From assembly GCA_002356635.1 (NCBI GenBank), contig CP023454.1, positions 2,340,501-2,404,500 of the forward strand: a DNA stretch of 64,000 bases, in the 5' to 3' direction. The notes under the pieces are model-generated. The model had not been told where the DNA came from and searched no databases. It saw only the letters and a program-made list of their open reading frames with translations. A program made the position numbers and the translations under genes. This document shows positions 18,842 through 28,012 of this stretch, in pieces. This DNA is from Rhodobacteraceae bacterium QY30 (lineage in GTDB: Bacteria; Pseudomonadota; Alphaproteobacteria; Rhodobacterales; Rhodobacteraceae). How positions within the stretch are numbered: position 1 is the first letter of the stretch; every line of letters starts with the position of its first letter.

Positions 18842-19929
18842 TGTCCGCGGCAGAGACGCCGCTGGCCGGGATCCTGAAGGCGCGGATCGCGGCGCAGGGG
18901 CCGATGCCGCTCTCGGATTACATGGCCGAATGCCTTCTTCACCCGCGCCACGGCTACTATTCCACCCGCGACCCCTTCGGCGCTGCGGGCGATTTCATCA
19001 CCGCCCCCGAAATCAGCCAGATGTTCGGCGAGATGATCGGTGTCTGCCTGGCGCAGGCCTGGCTGGACCAGGGTGAACCCGGCCACTTCGTCCTGGCCGA
19101 GCTGGGCCCGGGGCGTGGAACCCTGATGGCCGATGTCCTGCGCAGCTTCCGCAAGCTGCCCGCCCTGCACGCCGCCGCCCGGCCTATCCTGGTCGAGGCG
19201 TCAGCCACGCTGAGGGCCCGTCAGGCCGAAACGCTGGCGGGTGAACGGGCGGAATGGCGCGACAGCATCGCCGACCTGCCGGAAGGGCCGCTGTTCCTGG
19301 TCGCCAACGAATTCTTCGACGCGCTGCCGATCCGGCAGTTCCAGCGCGATGCCGCCGGCTGGCGCGAGGTGCAGGTGGGCCTGACGGATGGACGCCTGAC
19401 ACCAGGCCTGACGGCGCCCTCGCCGATCGCGGAACTGGACCACCGCCTGTCCGACACGCGGCCCGGAGAGGTGGTCGAGCTTTGCCCCGCCCTCCCCGCC
19501 ATCGCGGCCGAGGCCGCGCGCCGCATCGGAGCCCAGGGGGGTGTTGCGCTGGTCATCGACTATGGCGGTTGGCATTCGCGGGGCGACACGCTCCAGGCGC
19601 TGTCGGGCCATGCCCCGGCGGATTCCTTCGCAGCCCCCGGCACGGCGGACCTGACCGCCCACGTCGATTTCGAGGCGATTGCCCGGGCCTGGTCCCTTGC
19701 CGACGTGGCCGTGACGGACATTATCCCTCAGGGCGTGTTTCTGGAACGGCTGGGGATTACCGCGCGGGCCGAGGCGCTGGCGGCGCGGCTTTCGGGCACG
19801 GCGCAAAGCGCGCACATCGCCGCGCATCGCCGCTTGACCCATCCTGAAGAAATGGGAAACCTCTTCAAGGTGATCGGCTGCCATCCGGCCGGCACCGCGA
19901 TTCCCGCCGGGCTCTGGCCTGTTTCCTGA
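18841..19929 (+). CDS. SAM-dependent methyltransferase, MidA/NDUFAF7 family
   Basis: Soluble 362-residue protein of the family whose mitochondrial member NDUFAF7 methylates an arginine of complex I subunit NDUFS2. Motifs: MPLSDYMAECLLHPRHGYYS, GDFITAPEISQMFGE, the SAM motif LAELGPGRGTLMADVLR, ANEFFDALPIRQF and DYGGWHSRGDTLQA. ATG 18841 overlaps the lgt stop. The in-frame start at 18799 lies inside lgt and is less likely. A role in complex I assembly here is inferred from family only. Confidence 0.88.
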   Translation: MSAAETPLAGILKARIAAQGPMPLSDYMAECLLHPRHGYYSTRDPFGAAGDFITAPEISQMFGEMIGVCLAQAWLDQGEPGHFVLAELGPGRGTLMADVLRSFRKLPALHAAARPILVEASATLRARQAETLAGERAEWRDSIADLPEGPLFLVANEFFDALPIRQFQRDAAGWREVQVGLTDGRLTPGLTAPSPIAELDHRLSDTRPGEVVELCPALPAIAAEAARRIGAQGGVALVIDYGGWHSRGDTLQALSGHAPADSFAAPGTADLTAHVDFEAIARAWSLADVAVTDIIPQGVFLERLGITARAEALAARLSGTAQSAHIAAHRRLTHPEEMGNLFKVIGCHPAGTAIPAGLWPVS

Positions 19930-19947
19930 ACCGAACCTGACCGAAGA

Positions 19948-20712
19948 ATGTCCCACAGCGTGCCAGCCCTGACCCACTCCGATCTTGCCGCCGTGCGGCA
20001 TGGCTTCTTCACCCGCGCAGGCGGAGCGTCGTCGGGAATTTTCCACGGGCTGAACTGCGGGCCGGGATCGTCGGATCAAGCCGATGCGGTTGCGGTGAAC
20101 CGCGCCCGGGTGGCGGCTGCGATGCAGGTCGCGCCCGAGGCGCTGGTCAGCGTGTCGCAGGTGCATTCGCCCGATGTGGTCACCGTCACCGGACCGATTG
20201 CCGGCCCGCTGCCACGGGCCGATGCGCTGGTGACGGCAACGCCGGGCCTGGCGCTGGCGGTCCTGACGGCCGACTGCCAGCCGGTGCTTTTTGCCGATCC
20301 GCAGGCTGGGGTCGTCGGCGCGGCCCACGCCGGTTGGCGCGGCGCGCTGTCGGGGGTTCTGGAAGCCACGGTCGATGCGATGGAAGCGCTGGGGGCCGAC
20401 CGGGAACGGATCACCGCAATCATCGGCCCGACGATCAGCCAGCGCGCCTATGAGGTGGGGCCCGAATTCATGGATGCCTTCCTGGCCGAGGACAGTGGCT
20501 ACGACCGGTTCTTCGCCGGGGGCACGGGCGACCGGGTGCATTTCGACCTGCCCTCCTTCGGGCTTTTCCGCCTGCGCGAAGCGGGCGTGGGCCAGGCGGC
20601 CTGGACCGGCCATTGCACCTATTCGGACCCCGAGCGGTTCTTCTCCTACCGCAGGTCCGTCCACAGGAAAGAGGCCGATTACGGGCGCCTGATCTCGGCC
20701 ATCCGGCTTTGA
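19948..20712 (+). CDS. pgeF: Peptidoglycan editing factor PgeF (YfiH, laccase-domain)
   Basis: A 254-residue multicopper-oxidase-type domain protein; family members remove wrongly inserted amino acids from peptidoglycan precursors and may act on purine nucleosides. Metal-site residues are seen in QVHSPDVV, TADCQPVLF, AAHAGWRG and GHCTYSDPERFFSYRR. It is the third gene of the lgt operon, 18 bases after the methyltransferase stop. Confidence 0.93.
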   Translation: MSHSVPALTHSDLAAVRHGFFTRAGGASSGIFHGLNCGPGSSDQADAVAVNRARVAAAMQVAPEALVSVSQVHSPDVVTVTGPIAGPLPRADALVTATPGLALAVLTADCQPVLFADPQAGVVGAAHAGWRGALSGVLEATVDAMEALGADRERITAIIGPTISQRAYEVGPEFMDAFLAEDSGYDRFFAGGTGDRVHFDLPSFGLFRLREAGVGQAAWTGHCTYSDPERFFSYRRSVHRKEADYGRLISAIRL

Positions 20713-20875
20713 CCGCGGCGGTCTCAGGACCGCCCGAGACCTTCCCCTCAAATACCCATTGCCTGCCCCAGACCTGCCTCATTCCGCCACCATACCCGGA
20801 TCAAAGAGGAATGGGCGGCGCATCCGTTTCGCCAGGGCGAACCCCGGAAAGCGCCGTAGTGGACGGAGCCCGAAG
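20713..20875. other. Intergenic region with no recognised element
   Basis: Between pgeF and the small ORF at 20876. I see no terminator with a U-tract and no promoter I would defend; overlapping frames here lack coding character. Confidence 0.5.
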
Positions 20876-21019
20876 ATGATCTCGCAGAACCGCTGGATTG
20901 AGACCGCAAGACACCAGGCCCGGTGCGAGGTGCCCCCCCTGCCCTGGGCGCGCCGCAAGACGCTGCGTCCCGTCCTTGTCCTGCGCGCGGTCACCCCGTC
21001 GCGTCGCCAAGCCCGCTGA
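20876..21019 (+). CDS. Possible 47-residue basic small protein
   Basis: Starts MISQNRWIETARHQARCEVP and continues with PPLPWARRKTLRPV, ending in a very basic tail. GGAG lies about 8 bases before the ATG, and the stop is only 16 bases before the Hint-domain gene, which has its own AAGGAGG. It is too short to be sure. The spacing suggests either a small protein translated with the Hint gene or a leader peptide. No domain recognised. Confidence 0.4.
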   Translation: MISQNRWIETARHQARCEVPPLPWARRKTLRPVLVLRAVTPSRRQAR

Positions 21020-21035
21020 CGCGCAAGGAGGACCG

Positions 21036-21836
21036 ATGAACGCCCAACGCCCCCCCCTGCGCCAGACCGCTACGCCGCCCTCCGGCGGAATCGTCCGCGC
21101 CTCGATCTGGTCGCCTTCGCCCGCGCCGGTCATCCCGGCCCAGGTCCGGGCGCCGCTGGTGACGCGGCGCTACGACATCTCCTGGCTGACCAGCACCGGT
21201 GAGGTCGATGCCGCCACGCGCATCGCCCCTGCGACACCGGACTTCGAAGAAACCGCCGCGGCCTTTGCCCGGGGGACGCTGATCGCCACCCAAGGCGGGC
21301 CGGTCGCTGTCGAGGATCTGGTTCCCGGCATGATCGCCGCGACCGCGGAGGGGCGGATGGAGCCGATCACCTGGATCGGCTCGATCAACCTGTTCGCGCC
21401 CCGCGGGACGGGCGACACAAAGCCGGTGACGCTGACGCGGATCACGGCGGAATCCTTCGGCATGGCCCGCCCGATGACCGATGTGGTGCTGGGGCCGCGC
21501 GCGCGGCTTCTGTTGCGCGATGCACGCTGCCGGCCCGTGGCCCACAGCGACACGGCCTTTGCCCCGGCGCGGGCCTTCGTCGATGGCATCAGCGTGATCG
21601 AGGTGCGGCCCGCCGCGCCGGTCACCATGTTCCACATCGCGCTGCGCCGTCACGGCACGCTGCGCGCCGCCGGGCTCGAGGTCGAGGCGTTCCATCCAGG
21701 GCCGGCGCGGGCCGAACTGACGGACCCGCAACTGTCCGGTTACTTCCTGTCGCTTTTCCCCCAGATCTCGAACCTGGGTGACTTCGGCCCGATGATCCAC
21801 CCGCGGCTGTCCGCGGCGGATGTGGCGGCGATGTAG
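21036..21836 (+). CDS. Hint-domain protein (Hint_2 type)
   Basis: A 266-residue protein with a Hint fold (residues ~75-230): FARGTLIATQGGPVAVEDL, VPGMIAATAEGRMEPITWIG, PVTLTRITAESFG, VVLGPRARLLLRD and a late VTMFHIALRRHG. Roseobacter-type Hint_2 domains normally open with CF; here the position before F (residue 76) is Ala, so autocatalytic cleavage by a cysteine is unlikely. The N-terminal ~70 residues are Pro/Arg-rich with no signal peptide. Such domains often occur in large Ca-binding secreted proteins, but this one stands alone. Function unknown. Confidence 0.75.
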   Translation: MNAQRPPLRQTATPPSGGIVRASIWSPSPAPVIPAQVRAPLVTRRYDISWLTSTGEVDAATRIAPATPDFEETAAAFARGTLIATQGGPVAVEDLVPGMIAATAEGRMEPITWIGSINLFAPRGTGDTKPVTLTRITAESFGMARPMTDVVLGPRARLLLRDARCRPVAHSDTAFAPARAFVDGISVIEVRPAAPVTMFHIALRRHGTLRAAGLEVEAFHPGPARAELTDPQLSGYFLSLFPQISNLGDFGPMIHPRLSAADVAAM

Positions 21837-21845
21837 CACGCAGGA

Positions 21846-21863
21846 AGGGCCTGAAAAGGCCCC
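21846..21863. terminator. Weak hairpin between convergent genes
   Basis: GGGCC (21847-21851) pairs with GGCCC (21858-21862) around six bases, in the 42-base gap between the Hint gene and bztD. No U-tract. Confidence 0.25.
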
Positions 21864-21878
21864 TCCCCCCGGCCCGGA

Positions 21879-22667
21879 TCAGTGGCCCAGGATCTGGCTC
21901 AGGAACAGCTTGGTCCGCTCGGATTTCGGGTGGTTGAAGAACTCCTGCGGGGAATTCTGTTCGACGATCTGGCCTTGGTCCATGAAGACCACGCGGTTTG
22001 CCACCGCCTGGGCAAAGCCCATTTCATGGGTGACGCAGATCATCGTCATGCCTTCCTGCGCAAGCTCGATCATCGTATCCAGCACCTCCTTGATCATCTC
22101 GGGGTCCAGGGCGCTGGTCGGTTCGTCAAACAGCATGATCCGGGGCTTCATGCAAAGCGACCGCGCAATGGCGACCCGCTGCTGCTGTCCGCCCGATAAC
22201 TGGCCGGGATACTTGTGCGCCTGCTCGGGGATCCTGACCTTGCGCAGGAAGTGCATGGCGGTGTCCTCGGCCTCTTTCTTCGGCACCTTGCGCACCCAGA
22301 TCGGCGCCAGGGTGCAGTTTTCCAGGATCGTCAGGTGCGGGAACAGGTTGAAGTGCTGGAACACCATTCCGACATCCGAACGCACCTTGTCGATGTTCTT
22401 CAGGTCACTCGTCAGTTCGGTGCCATCGACGACGATCCGGCCCTGTTGATGCTCTTCCAGCCGGTTGATACAGCGGATCAGCGTCGACTTCCCCGAACCG
22501 GACGGTCCGCAGACGACGATCCTTTCGCCCTTGTGCACGGTCAGGTCGATGTCGCGCAGCACATGGAAATTGCCGTACCACTTGTTCATCGCCGTGATCT
22601 GGATCGCGATTTCATCGCTGACCCGCATCTGGCTGCGGTCGATCCGGCGTTGCGTTCCCTCGGACAT
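21879..22667 (-). CDS. bztD: Amino acid ABC transporter ATP-binding protein BztD
   Basis: ATPase of 262 residues powering glutamate/glutamine/aspartate/asparagine uptake. Walker A is GPSGSGKST (54-62); the Q-loop is [16 protein letters not shown]; the signature is [15 protein letters not shown]; Walker B is [14 protein letters not shown]. It is the last gene of bztABCD, eight bases after bztC. The frame is open upstream into bztC, but ATG 22667 gives the family N-terminus. Confidence 0.95.
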   Translation of the reverse strand: MSEGTQRRIDRSQMRVSDEIAIQITAMNKWYGNFHVLRDIDLTVHKGERIVVCGPSGSGKSTLIRCINRLEEHQQGRIVVDGTELTSDLKNIDKVRSDVGMVFQHFNLFPHLTILENCTLAPIWVRKVPKKEAEDTAMHFLRKVRIPEQAHKYPGQLSGGQQQRVAIARSLCMKPRIMLFDEPTSALDPEMIKEVLDTMIELAQEGMTMICVTHEMGFAQAVANRVVFMDQGQIVEQNSPQEFFNHPKSERTKLFLSQILGH

Positions 22668-22675
22668 GGTGCCCC

Positions 22676-23995
22676 CTAGCGGTGGTCGCGCTTCAGCCTG
22701 CGTTCGAGATACATCGAGTACCGCGACATGCCGAAGCAGATGAGGAAGAAGATCGCCCCGACAAAGACATAGGGCTCCCAGTAGATGCCCTTCCAATTGA
22801 TGTCGGAACGCACGATCTGCGTGATCCCCTTCAACGGATCGTTCAGGGCGACGAAGGCCACCAGCGTGGTGTCCTTGAACAGGCCGATGAAGGACGACAC
22901 GATGCCCGGGATCGAGATTTTCAGGGCCTGCGGCATGATGATCAGCCGCTGCGCCTGCCAGTAATCCATCCCAAGCGAATCCGCCGCCTCGTACTGGCCG
23001 CGCGGCAGGGCCGCCAGACCGCCGCGGATGACCTCGGCGATATAGGCGGCGGCGAACAGCGTCGCCATGATGATGACCCGCAGGATGATGTCGAACTGCA
23101 CCCGGGGCGGCAGGAAATACTGCAAAAGAAGCGAGGCTGTGAACAGCACCGTGATCAGCGGCACGCCCCGGACCACCTCGATGAAGCCGACCGCCAGCGA
23201 CTTGACCAGCGGCATGTCCGACCGCCGCCCCAGCGCCAGGAGGATGCCCAGCGGCAGCGAGCCGCCGATCGCCGTGACGCCGATCGTGATGGACAGAAGA
23301 AAGCCGCCGAACCGGTCCGAGGCAACGGGGGTGATGGCGGCCGGAATGACCTGATCGAGCCGCCCGGACAGGGGGGCCACGGCATAAACGCTCCAGGCCG
23401 CCAGCAGAACCACCGCCAGCGTCCCCGCGACAATGGCGCCAAGGCGCAGCACCGCAAGACGGAAGACGGCATAGGTCAGTGCCAGGCCGGCAATCACCAT
23501 GACCCACCACCACACCGAGCCGCCCCACAGCAGCCAGAATGCCAGCATCGGATAGACGGCCGAAAACCACAGCAACGGTCGCGGCACGCCCGAGAACAGC
23601 ACCGGCGCCAGGGCCACGAACAACAGGGCGAAGGCCAGCGTCGGCCGCCAGTAAAGGTCGGCCGGGTAGAAGCCGAACAGGTATTGCGGCCAGCGTTCGC
23701 GGATCATCGCCCAACAGGCGCCCGACGCGTCCGGTCCCCAGGTCCGCGCAACGATCTCGCGGCATTCGCCCAGCGACGTCGCGTTCCAGACGCTGTGCAG
23801 AAGCCAGGGTAGGACGGCCTGAAAGACCACATAAAGGATCATCAGGCCAAGGACCGTCAGCGCGATGTTCATCGGCCCGGAAAAGAGGTTGTCGCGCAGC
23901 CAGCGCACCGCACCCGCCTCGGACCGGGGCGGGGCCGAGGGGGGCAGCATCGTTTCACGGACGAAAGGCACGGTCTGGGCGTGGATCTCGCTCAT
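22676..23995 (-). CDS. bztC: Amino acid ABC transporter permease BztC
   Basis: Inner-membrane permease of 439 residues. Compared with simple polar amino acid permeases it has an extra N-terminal region with several spans (residues ~30-220). The His/Glu/Gln/Arg/opine-type permease domain follows, with the EAA loop [21 protein letters not shown]. This enlarged form is characteristic of BztC/AapM. It probably forms a heterodimer with BztB. The start is one base after the bztB stop. Confidence 0.94.
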   Translation of the reverse strand: MSEIHAQTVPFVRETMLPPSAPPRSEAGAVRWLRDNLFSGPMNIALTVLGLMILYVVFQAVLPWLLHSVWNATSLGECREIVARTWGPDASGACWAMIRERWPQYLFGFYPADLYWRPTLAFALLFVALAPVLFSGVPRPLLWFSAVYPMLAFWLLWGGSVWWWVMVIAGLALTYAVFRLAVLRLGAIVAGTLAVVLLAAWSVYAVAPLSGRLDQVIPAAITPVASDRFGGFLLSITIGVTAIGGSLPLGILLALGRRSDMPLVKSLAVGFIEVVRGVPLITVLFTASLLLQYFLPPRVQFDIILRVIIMATLFAAAYIAEVIRGGLAALPRGQYEAADSLGMDYWQAQRLIIMPQALKISIPGIVSSFIGLFKDTTLVAFVALNDPLKGITQIVRSDINWKGIYWEPYVFVGAIFFLICFGMSRYSMYLERRLKRDHR

Positions 23996-23996
23996 C

Positions 23997-25259
23997 TCAC
24001 CGCTCCTTCAACCGGACGGCGTTGTTGTAGATGTTCATCACCGACGAGATGATCAGGCTGATCACCAGGTAGATCCCCATCAGCAGAAGCATCGCCTCCA
24101 GTTCGCGCCCGGTCTGGTTCAGGGTGATGCCGCCCAGGGTGCCGCGCAGGTCCATGTAGCTGACCGCGATGGCAAGCGAGGTGTTCTTCGTCAGGTTCAG
24201 GTATTGCGAGATGAGGGGCGGGATGATGACCCGCAGCGCCTGCGGCAGGATCACCAGCCGCATCGTCCGGCCCGCGGGCAGGCCCAGCGCATAGGCGGCC
24301 TCGGTCTGCCCGCGGGAAATGGCCTGCACGCCCGCGCGCACGGCTTCGGCGATGAAGGCGCCGGTGTAGATCGTCAGCGCGATCAGAAGCGCGGTAAACG
24401 AATGCAGCACCTGTATGCCGCCCTGGAAGTTGAAGCCCTTGAACACCGGGTAGGCCAGGTGGAAGCCCAAGGCATAAAGCAGGGCCACGACCGGCAGCAC
24501 CCAGATCAGCACCGACTTCCACCAGGTCGCGGGACGGATTCCGGTAGCCTCTTGCCGGACGGCCGCCGCGCGGACCACCAGACGGTTGAGGAAGAACGAC
24601 CCGGCCAGCACCGCGATGATGGCCAGCAGGTCCAGGCTGACCAGGAAGATGCCAAGGTCGATGTTGCCCAGACTGCGGGAAAACAGCGGCTCGGGGATGT
24701 TCGTGCCGCGGTTCGTCACGGCAACCGACCCGTCCAGCCACATGCGCGCCAGTGGTTCTTTCCCCTCGACCACCTTGAAGGCGTTGGGGGGAGGCGTCAC
24801 CTCGGTCAGTATCACGTAGACCAGAAGGATCCACAGCAGCACAGGGATGTTGCGGAACACCTCGACATAGACGGTCATCAGCCGGCCGATCAGCCAGTTC
24901 CGTGACAACCTGAGGATGCCCACCACAACGCCCAGAATGGTGGCCAGGGCACAACCGATCGATGCGACAAGCAGCGTGTTCAGCAGTCCGATCAGCAGCG
25001 CGCGGGCATGGGTGCTGTCGTTCGTATAGGCCACCAGCCGCTGGTTGATGTCATAGCCGGCCCGGGTCCAGAGAAAGCCGAAGTCGATGTCCTTGCCCTT
25101 GGCGGCCAGGTTGGTCACCAGGTTGTGGACCAGCCAGGAAAAGGCCAGCGCCACCAGCACCAGCACGACGATCTGGATCGTCCACGACCGGAACCGCGTG
25201 TCGTAGACCAGCATGCTCAGACGGAATGCGTCTCTCGTTTGCTCGGAAGCAAGCGCCAT
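23997..25259 (-). CDS. bztB: Amino acid ABC transporter permease BztB
   Basis: Permease of 420 residues with about eight spans, including a long periplasmic insert between the first span and the permease core. EAA loop TEAAYALGLPAGRTMRLVIL. Family BztB/AapQ. GGGGA precedes ATG 25259. It is separated from bztA by 142 bases carrying a GC-rich hairpin, as is usual after a highly expressed binding-protein gene. Confidence 0.94.
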   Translation of the reverse strand: MALASEQTRDAFRLSMLVYDTRFRSWTIQIVVLVLVALAFSWLVHNLVTNLAAKGKDIDFGFLWTRAGYDINQRLVAYTNDSTHARALLIGLLNTLLVASIGCALATILGVVVGILRLSRNWLIGRLMTVYVEVFRNIPVLLWILLVYVILTEVTPPPNAFKVVEGKEPLARMWLDGSVAVTNRGTNIPEPLFSRSLGNIDLGIFLVSLDLLAIIAVLAGSFFLNRLVVRAAAVRQEATGIRPATWWKSVLIWVLPVVALLYALGFHLAYPVFKGFNFQGGIQVLHSFTALLIALTIYTGAFIAEAVRAGVQAISRGQTEAAYALGLPAGRTMRLVILPQALRVIIPPLISQYLNLTKNTSLAIAVSYMDLRGTLGGITLNQTGRELEAMLLLMGIYLVISLIISSVMNIYNNAVRLKER

Positions 25260-25355
25260 TGTGGTTTCCCCCTGTCCCGCGGTGCAGGTCCGGATTGGCC
25301 CGGAACCCGCATGGGGTCTGTTGCCCCTTCACCCGCGGTTGTTCGTGCTGTCGAT

Positions 25356-25394
25356 CCGGGGCGGGGCGCGCCATGTCGGACGGCCCCGCCCCGG
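25356..25394 (-). terminator. Intercistronic hairpin between bztA and bztB
   Basis: Perfect 12-base inverted repeat (25356-25367 with 25383-25394), all G/C, with a 15-base loop and no U-tract. It begins seven bases beyond the end of the bztA stop codon. It probably protects the bztA mRNA 3' end or partly attenuates read-through into bztBCD. Confidence 0.7.
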
Positions 25395-25401
25395 AAAGCG
25401 G

Positions 25402-26418
25402 TCAGCGGAAGGGCGGCGCGTAAAGCAGGCCGCCTTGCGTCCATTGCGCGTTCAGGCCCCGCGCCAGACCGATCGGCGTGGCCGCGCCGATGTTGGCCTC
25501 GAAGATCTCGCCATAGTTGCCGCTGGCCGCGATGGCGCGCTTGGCCCAGTCCTTGTCCAGGCCCATCATCGCGCCCAGGTCACCCTCGACGCCCAGAAGG
25601 CGCTTCACCTCGGGGTTTTGCGTGCTGCTTGCTGTCTCTTCGACATTGGCCGATGTGACGCCATATTCCTCGGCGGCGACCAGTGCGTAGAAGGTCCAGC
25701 GGACGATGTCGCCCCAGTTGTTGTCGCCGTGGCGCACCAGCGGACCCAGAGGTTCTTTCGAGACGATCTCGGGCAGGATGATGTGGTTGTCGCGGTCGGG
25801 CAGCGTGGCGCGGATCGCCGCAAGTCCCGAGGCGTCGGTGGTGTAGGCGTCGCAGCCTCCGGCGACATACTGGCGCTGGCCCTCGGCGTCGTCCTGGATG
25901 GTGACGGGGGTATAGGTCATGTTGTTGCCCTTGAAGTAATCGGCCAGGTTCAGTTCCGTCGTGGTGCCGGTCTGGATGCAGATCGTCGCGCCGTTCAGTT
26001 CCTTGGCCGAGCTGACGCCCAGCTCTTTCTTCACCATGAAGCCCTGGCCATCGTAGTAGTTGACGGCGGCAAAATCGAACTTCAGGTCGGTGTCGCGCGA
26101 ATAGGTCCAGGTCGAGTTGCGGATCAGCACGTCGACCTCGCCCGAGGCAAGCGCGGTGAACCGCGTCTCGCCGCTGGTGCCCACGTACTTCACCTTGTTC
26201 GCGTCCTTCAGGATCGCCGCCGCCAATGCCTTGCACAGCGCCACGTCAAAGCCCTGGTAATTGCCGTTGGCGTCCGGTGCGCCGAAGCCGGTCAGGCCGA
26301 TGTTCACCCCGCAGATCAGCTGATCGCGCGCCTTCACATCGTCAAGCGTCCCGGCACCGGCATATCCGGCGACCAGTCCGGCCGCCGCCACCGTGCCAAG
26401 GAATACGGATCTTTTCAT
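25402..26418 (-). CDS. bztA: Periplasmic amino acid-binding protein BztA
   Basis: Solute-binding protein of 338 residues for acidic amino acids and their amides. Signal peptide MKRSVFLGTVAAAGLVAGYA; then VKARDQLICGVNIGLTGFG, the family signature GFDVALCKALAAAI, and NSTWTYSRDTDLKFDF. The 30-residue in-frame extension upstream has no signal-peptide character, so ATG 26418 is chosen. First gene of the bzt operon. An inverted repeat at 26512-26526 lies in its upstream region. Confidence 0.95.
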   Translation of the reverse strand: MKRSVFLGTVAAAGLVAGYAGAGTLDDVKARDQLICGVNIGLTGFGAPDANGNYQGFDVALCKALAAAILKDANKVKYVGTSGETRFTALASGEVDVLIRNSTWTYSRDTDLKFDFAAVNYYDGQGFMVKKELGVSSAKELNGATICIQTGTTTELNLADYFKGNNMTYTPVTIQDDAEGQRQYVAGGCDAYTTDASGLAAIRATLPDRDNHIILPEIVSKEPLGPLVRHGDNNWGDIVRWTFYALVAAEEYGVTSANVEETASSTQNPEVKRLLGVEGDLGAMMGLDKDWAKRAIAASGNYGEIFEANIGAATPIGLARGLNAQWTQGGLLYAPPFR

Positions 26419-26502
26419 GCTATACCTCTTCCTGAGTCCACACCTCTGCCGGGTGTGACGCGCGGATCGTGACGTCCGCTGCCCTATTGGGTGAGGTCCT
26501 GT

Positions 26503-26526
26503 CCCCACTGGGGATCAGTCTGATCC
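26503..26526. promoter_or_regulatory. Palindromic candidate operator upstream of bztA
   Basis: GGATCAG-T-CTGATCC is a perfect 7-base inverted repeat (26512-26526), directly preceded by CCCC-ACT-GGGG (26503-26513). About 94 bases upstream of the bztA ATG. The cognate regulator is unknown. Confidence 0.4.
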
Positions 26527-26618
26527 AAAGACGACGCAAGCGTCAAGTCCGCAACAGGAAAGGCTTTTCCGCAGGGTCGCAGGGCCGGATGTGGCCCGGG
26601 CGGTGGGGGCGGGGGGCG

Positions 26619-27335
26619 TTATCCCTGCGCTGTCGCGAGTTGGTGGAAACGGCAGGAATCCAGCAATGCCAGACGCTTGCGCGCCGCCATTTCAGCGGCT
26701 TCCTCATCCTCGCCCCACTGGCTGATCTGCCAGTCCTCGTCGATGCGCGACAGATCCCAGGCTTCTTCCCCGGTCAGGTTCCCTTGCGTCACCGCCAGCC
26801 CCAGAAGCAGCGAGCCGGTGATCGCGACCAGATCATGCAGCGCGGTCAGTTCGAAGGGCGACATCGCCGCGACCATGCCGCGCAGGCGCAGCAGGCTGGC
26901 GTCCGGTTGGTCCACCGGGATCACGCCCGAGGTGACGTTGAGGGGCGCCTTCAGCACGGCCGCCGCCCAGAACACCAGCGGATCCCATCCCTGCGCCTGA
27001 CGCCGGATCAGTTCGGCCGGCTCCAGCGCGCGGTAGCACAGCAGGTCGGTCGCGCCATAACCGGCCACTTCGCCCACCACGGCGTCAAACAGCGGGATCA
27101 CCTTGTCGATGGCCGAATTCGCGGCCCGGGTCAGCGGCATCTGTCCCGGATCGACAGCGCCTTCCTGCGCGCCCCATTCGCCAGCAATGGCTTCGGCCAG
27201 GGCACGAGTGGGGACGATCAGTTCGGCCTTCGCGGGGGTGCGGACCTTCCGCCCGTCCAGTGCAATGCCGAAGCCGCCGGGGACGTCGATCGCCTCGGCC
27301 GTCTTCCAGAACCGCTTGACTGTCCATCCGCTCAT
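26619..27335 (-). CDS. ATP12 family F1-ATPase assembly chaperone
   Basis: Soluble 238-residue protein of the ATP12 family, which in mitochondria binds the F1 alpha subunit before assembly. Features: KRFWKTAEAIDVPGGFGIALDGR-type start, then LDGRKVRTPAKAELIVPT, AIAGEWGAQEGAVDPGQMP, CYRALEPAELIRRQ and WDPLVFWA. ATG 27335 overlaps the HAD gene stop by four bases (ATGA). Last gene of the crcB operon. Family assignment is firm. Confidence 0.9.
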   Translation of the reverse strand: MSGWTVKRFWKTAEAIDVPGGFGIALDGRKVRTPAKAELIVPTRALAEAIAGEWGAQEGAVDPGQMPLTRAANSAIDKVIPLFDAVVGEVAGYGATDLLCYRALEPAELIRRQAQGWDPLVFWAAAVLKAPLNVTSGVIPVDQPDASLLRLRGMVAAMSPFELTALHDLVAITGSLLLGLAVTQGNLTGEEAWDLSRIDEDWQISQWGEDEEAAEMAARKRLALLDSCRFHQLATAQG

Positions 27336-28006
27336 GCCGTCCTCCACAGATCCTCAAGCGCGGGCAGAAGCTGGGTGTAATCCGTCACCACCCGCGCCGC
27401 CCCCGCCGCCCAAAGCGCATCCTGCGGGTGATAGCCCCAACCGACGCCGATGGCCTGCACCCCGGCTGCCCGGGCCATTTCCATGTCATAGGTGGTGTCG
27501 CCCACCATGATCGCCCGCCCCGCCCCCACGCCGGTTTCGGCCAGCGCCGCCAGGATCATCGCCGGATGCGGCTTGGACGGGTGGTTGTCGGCCACCTGGA
27601 GCGTCTGGAAAACTCCCTCCAGCCGGTGCGCGGCCAGCAGGTGCCGCAGCCCGCGCATGGACTTGCCTGTCGCCACCCCCAGCAGCAGGTCGTCCCGCCC
27701 TGCCAATCCCGCCAGCGCCGCGGCCGCGCCGGGATACAGCGGCGCGGGGCCGTGGATGCGACTGGCGCCGAAGCTGTCCTTGTAGTTGTCGACGATCCGG
27801 GCCTGCACCGCCTCGGTCTGGTCGGGCGCCAGCCGCGCGATGGCCTGCGGCAAGGACAGGCCGACGATCGACCGGGTCTGGTCCAGCGCCGGCGGCGGCA
27901 GATGGAGCGCGCCGAAGGCGTGGCTCATGGCCGCCTGGATGTGGTTCTGACTGTCGACAAGCGTGCCGTCGACATCGAAGATCACCAGCCGCAGATCATT
28001 CCCCAC
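27332..28006 (-). CDS. HAD family hydrolase, phosphoglycolate phosphatase-like
   Basis: Cytoplasmic phosphatase of 224 residues. Motif I is IFDVDGTLVDSQNH (nucleophile and acid Asp), motif II lies near GVATGKS, the lysine is in KPHPAMIL, and motif IV is VGDTTYDMEMA. The helical cap between (HAFGALHLPPPALDQTRSIV...) is of the Gph/subfamily IA type. It lies six bases after the pseudouridine synthase gene and overlaps the ATP12 gene by four bases. Substrate not assigned. Confidence 0.87.
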   Translation of the reverse strand: MGNDLRLVIFDVDGTLVDSQNHIQAAMSHAFGALHLPPPALDQTRSIVGLSLPQAIARLAPDQTEAVQARIVDNYKDSFGASRIHGPAPLYPGAAAALAGLAGRDDLLLGVATGKSMRGLRHLLAAHRLEGVFQTLQVADNHPSKPHPAMILAALAETGVGAGRAIMVGDTTYDMEMARAAGVQAIGVGWGYHPQDALWAAGAARVVTDYTQLLPALEDLWRTA

Positions 28007-28012
28007 GCCCGC

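Noticed and set aside
22682-23812. Plus-strand frame opposite bztC
   Set aside because: Charged, repetitive composition typical of an antisense frame over a membrane protein gene.
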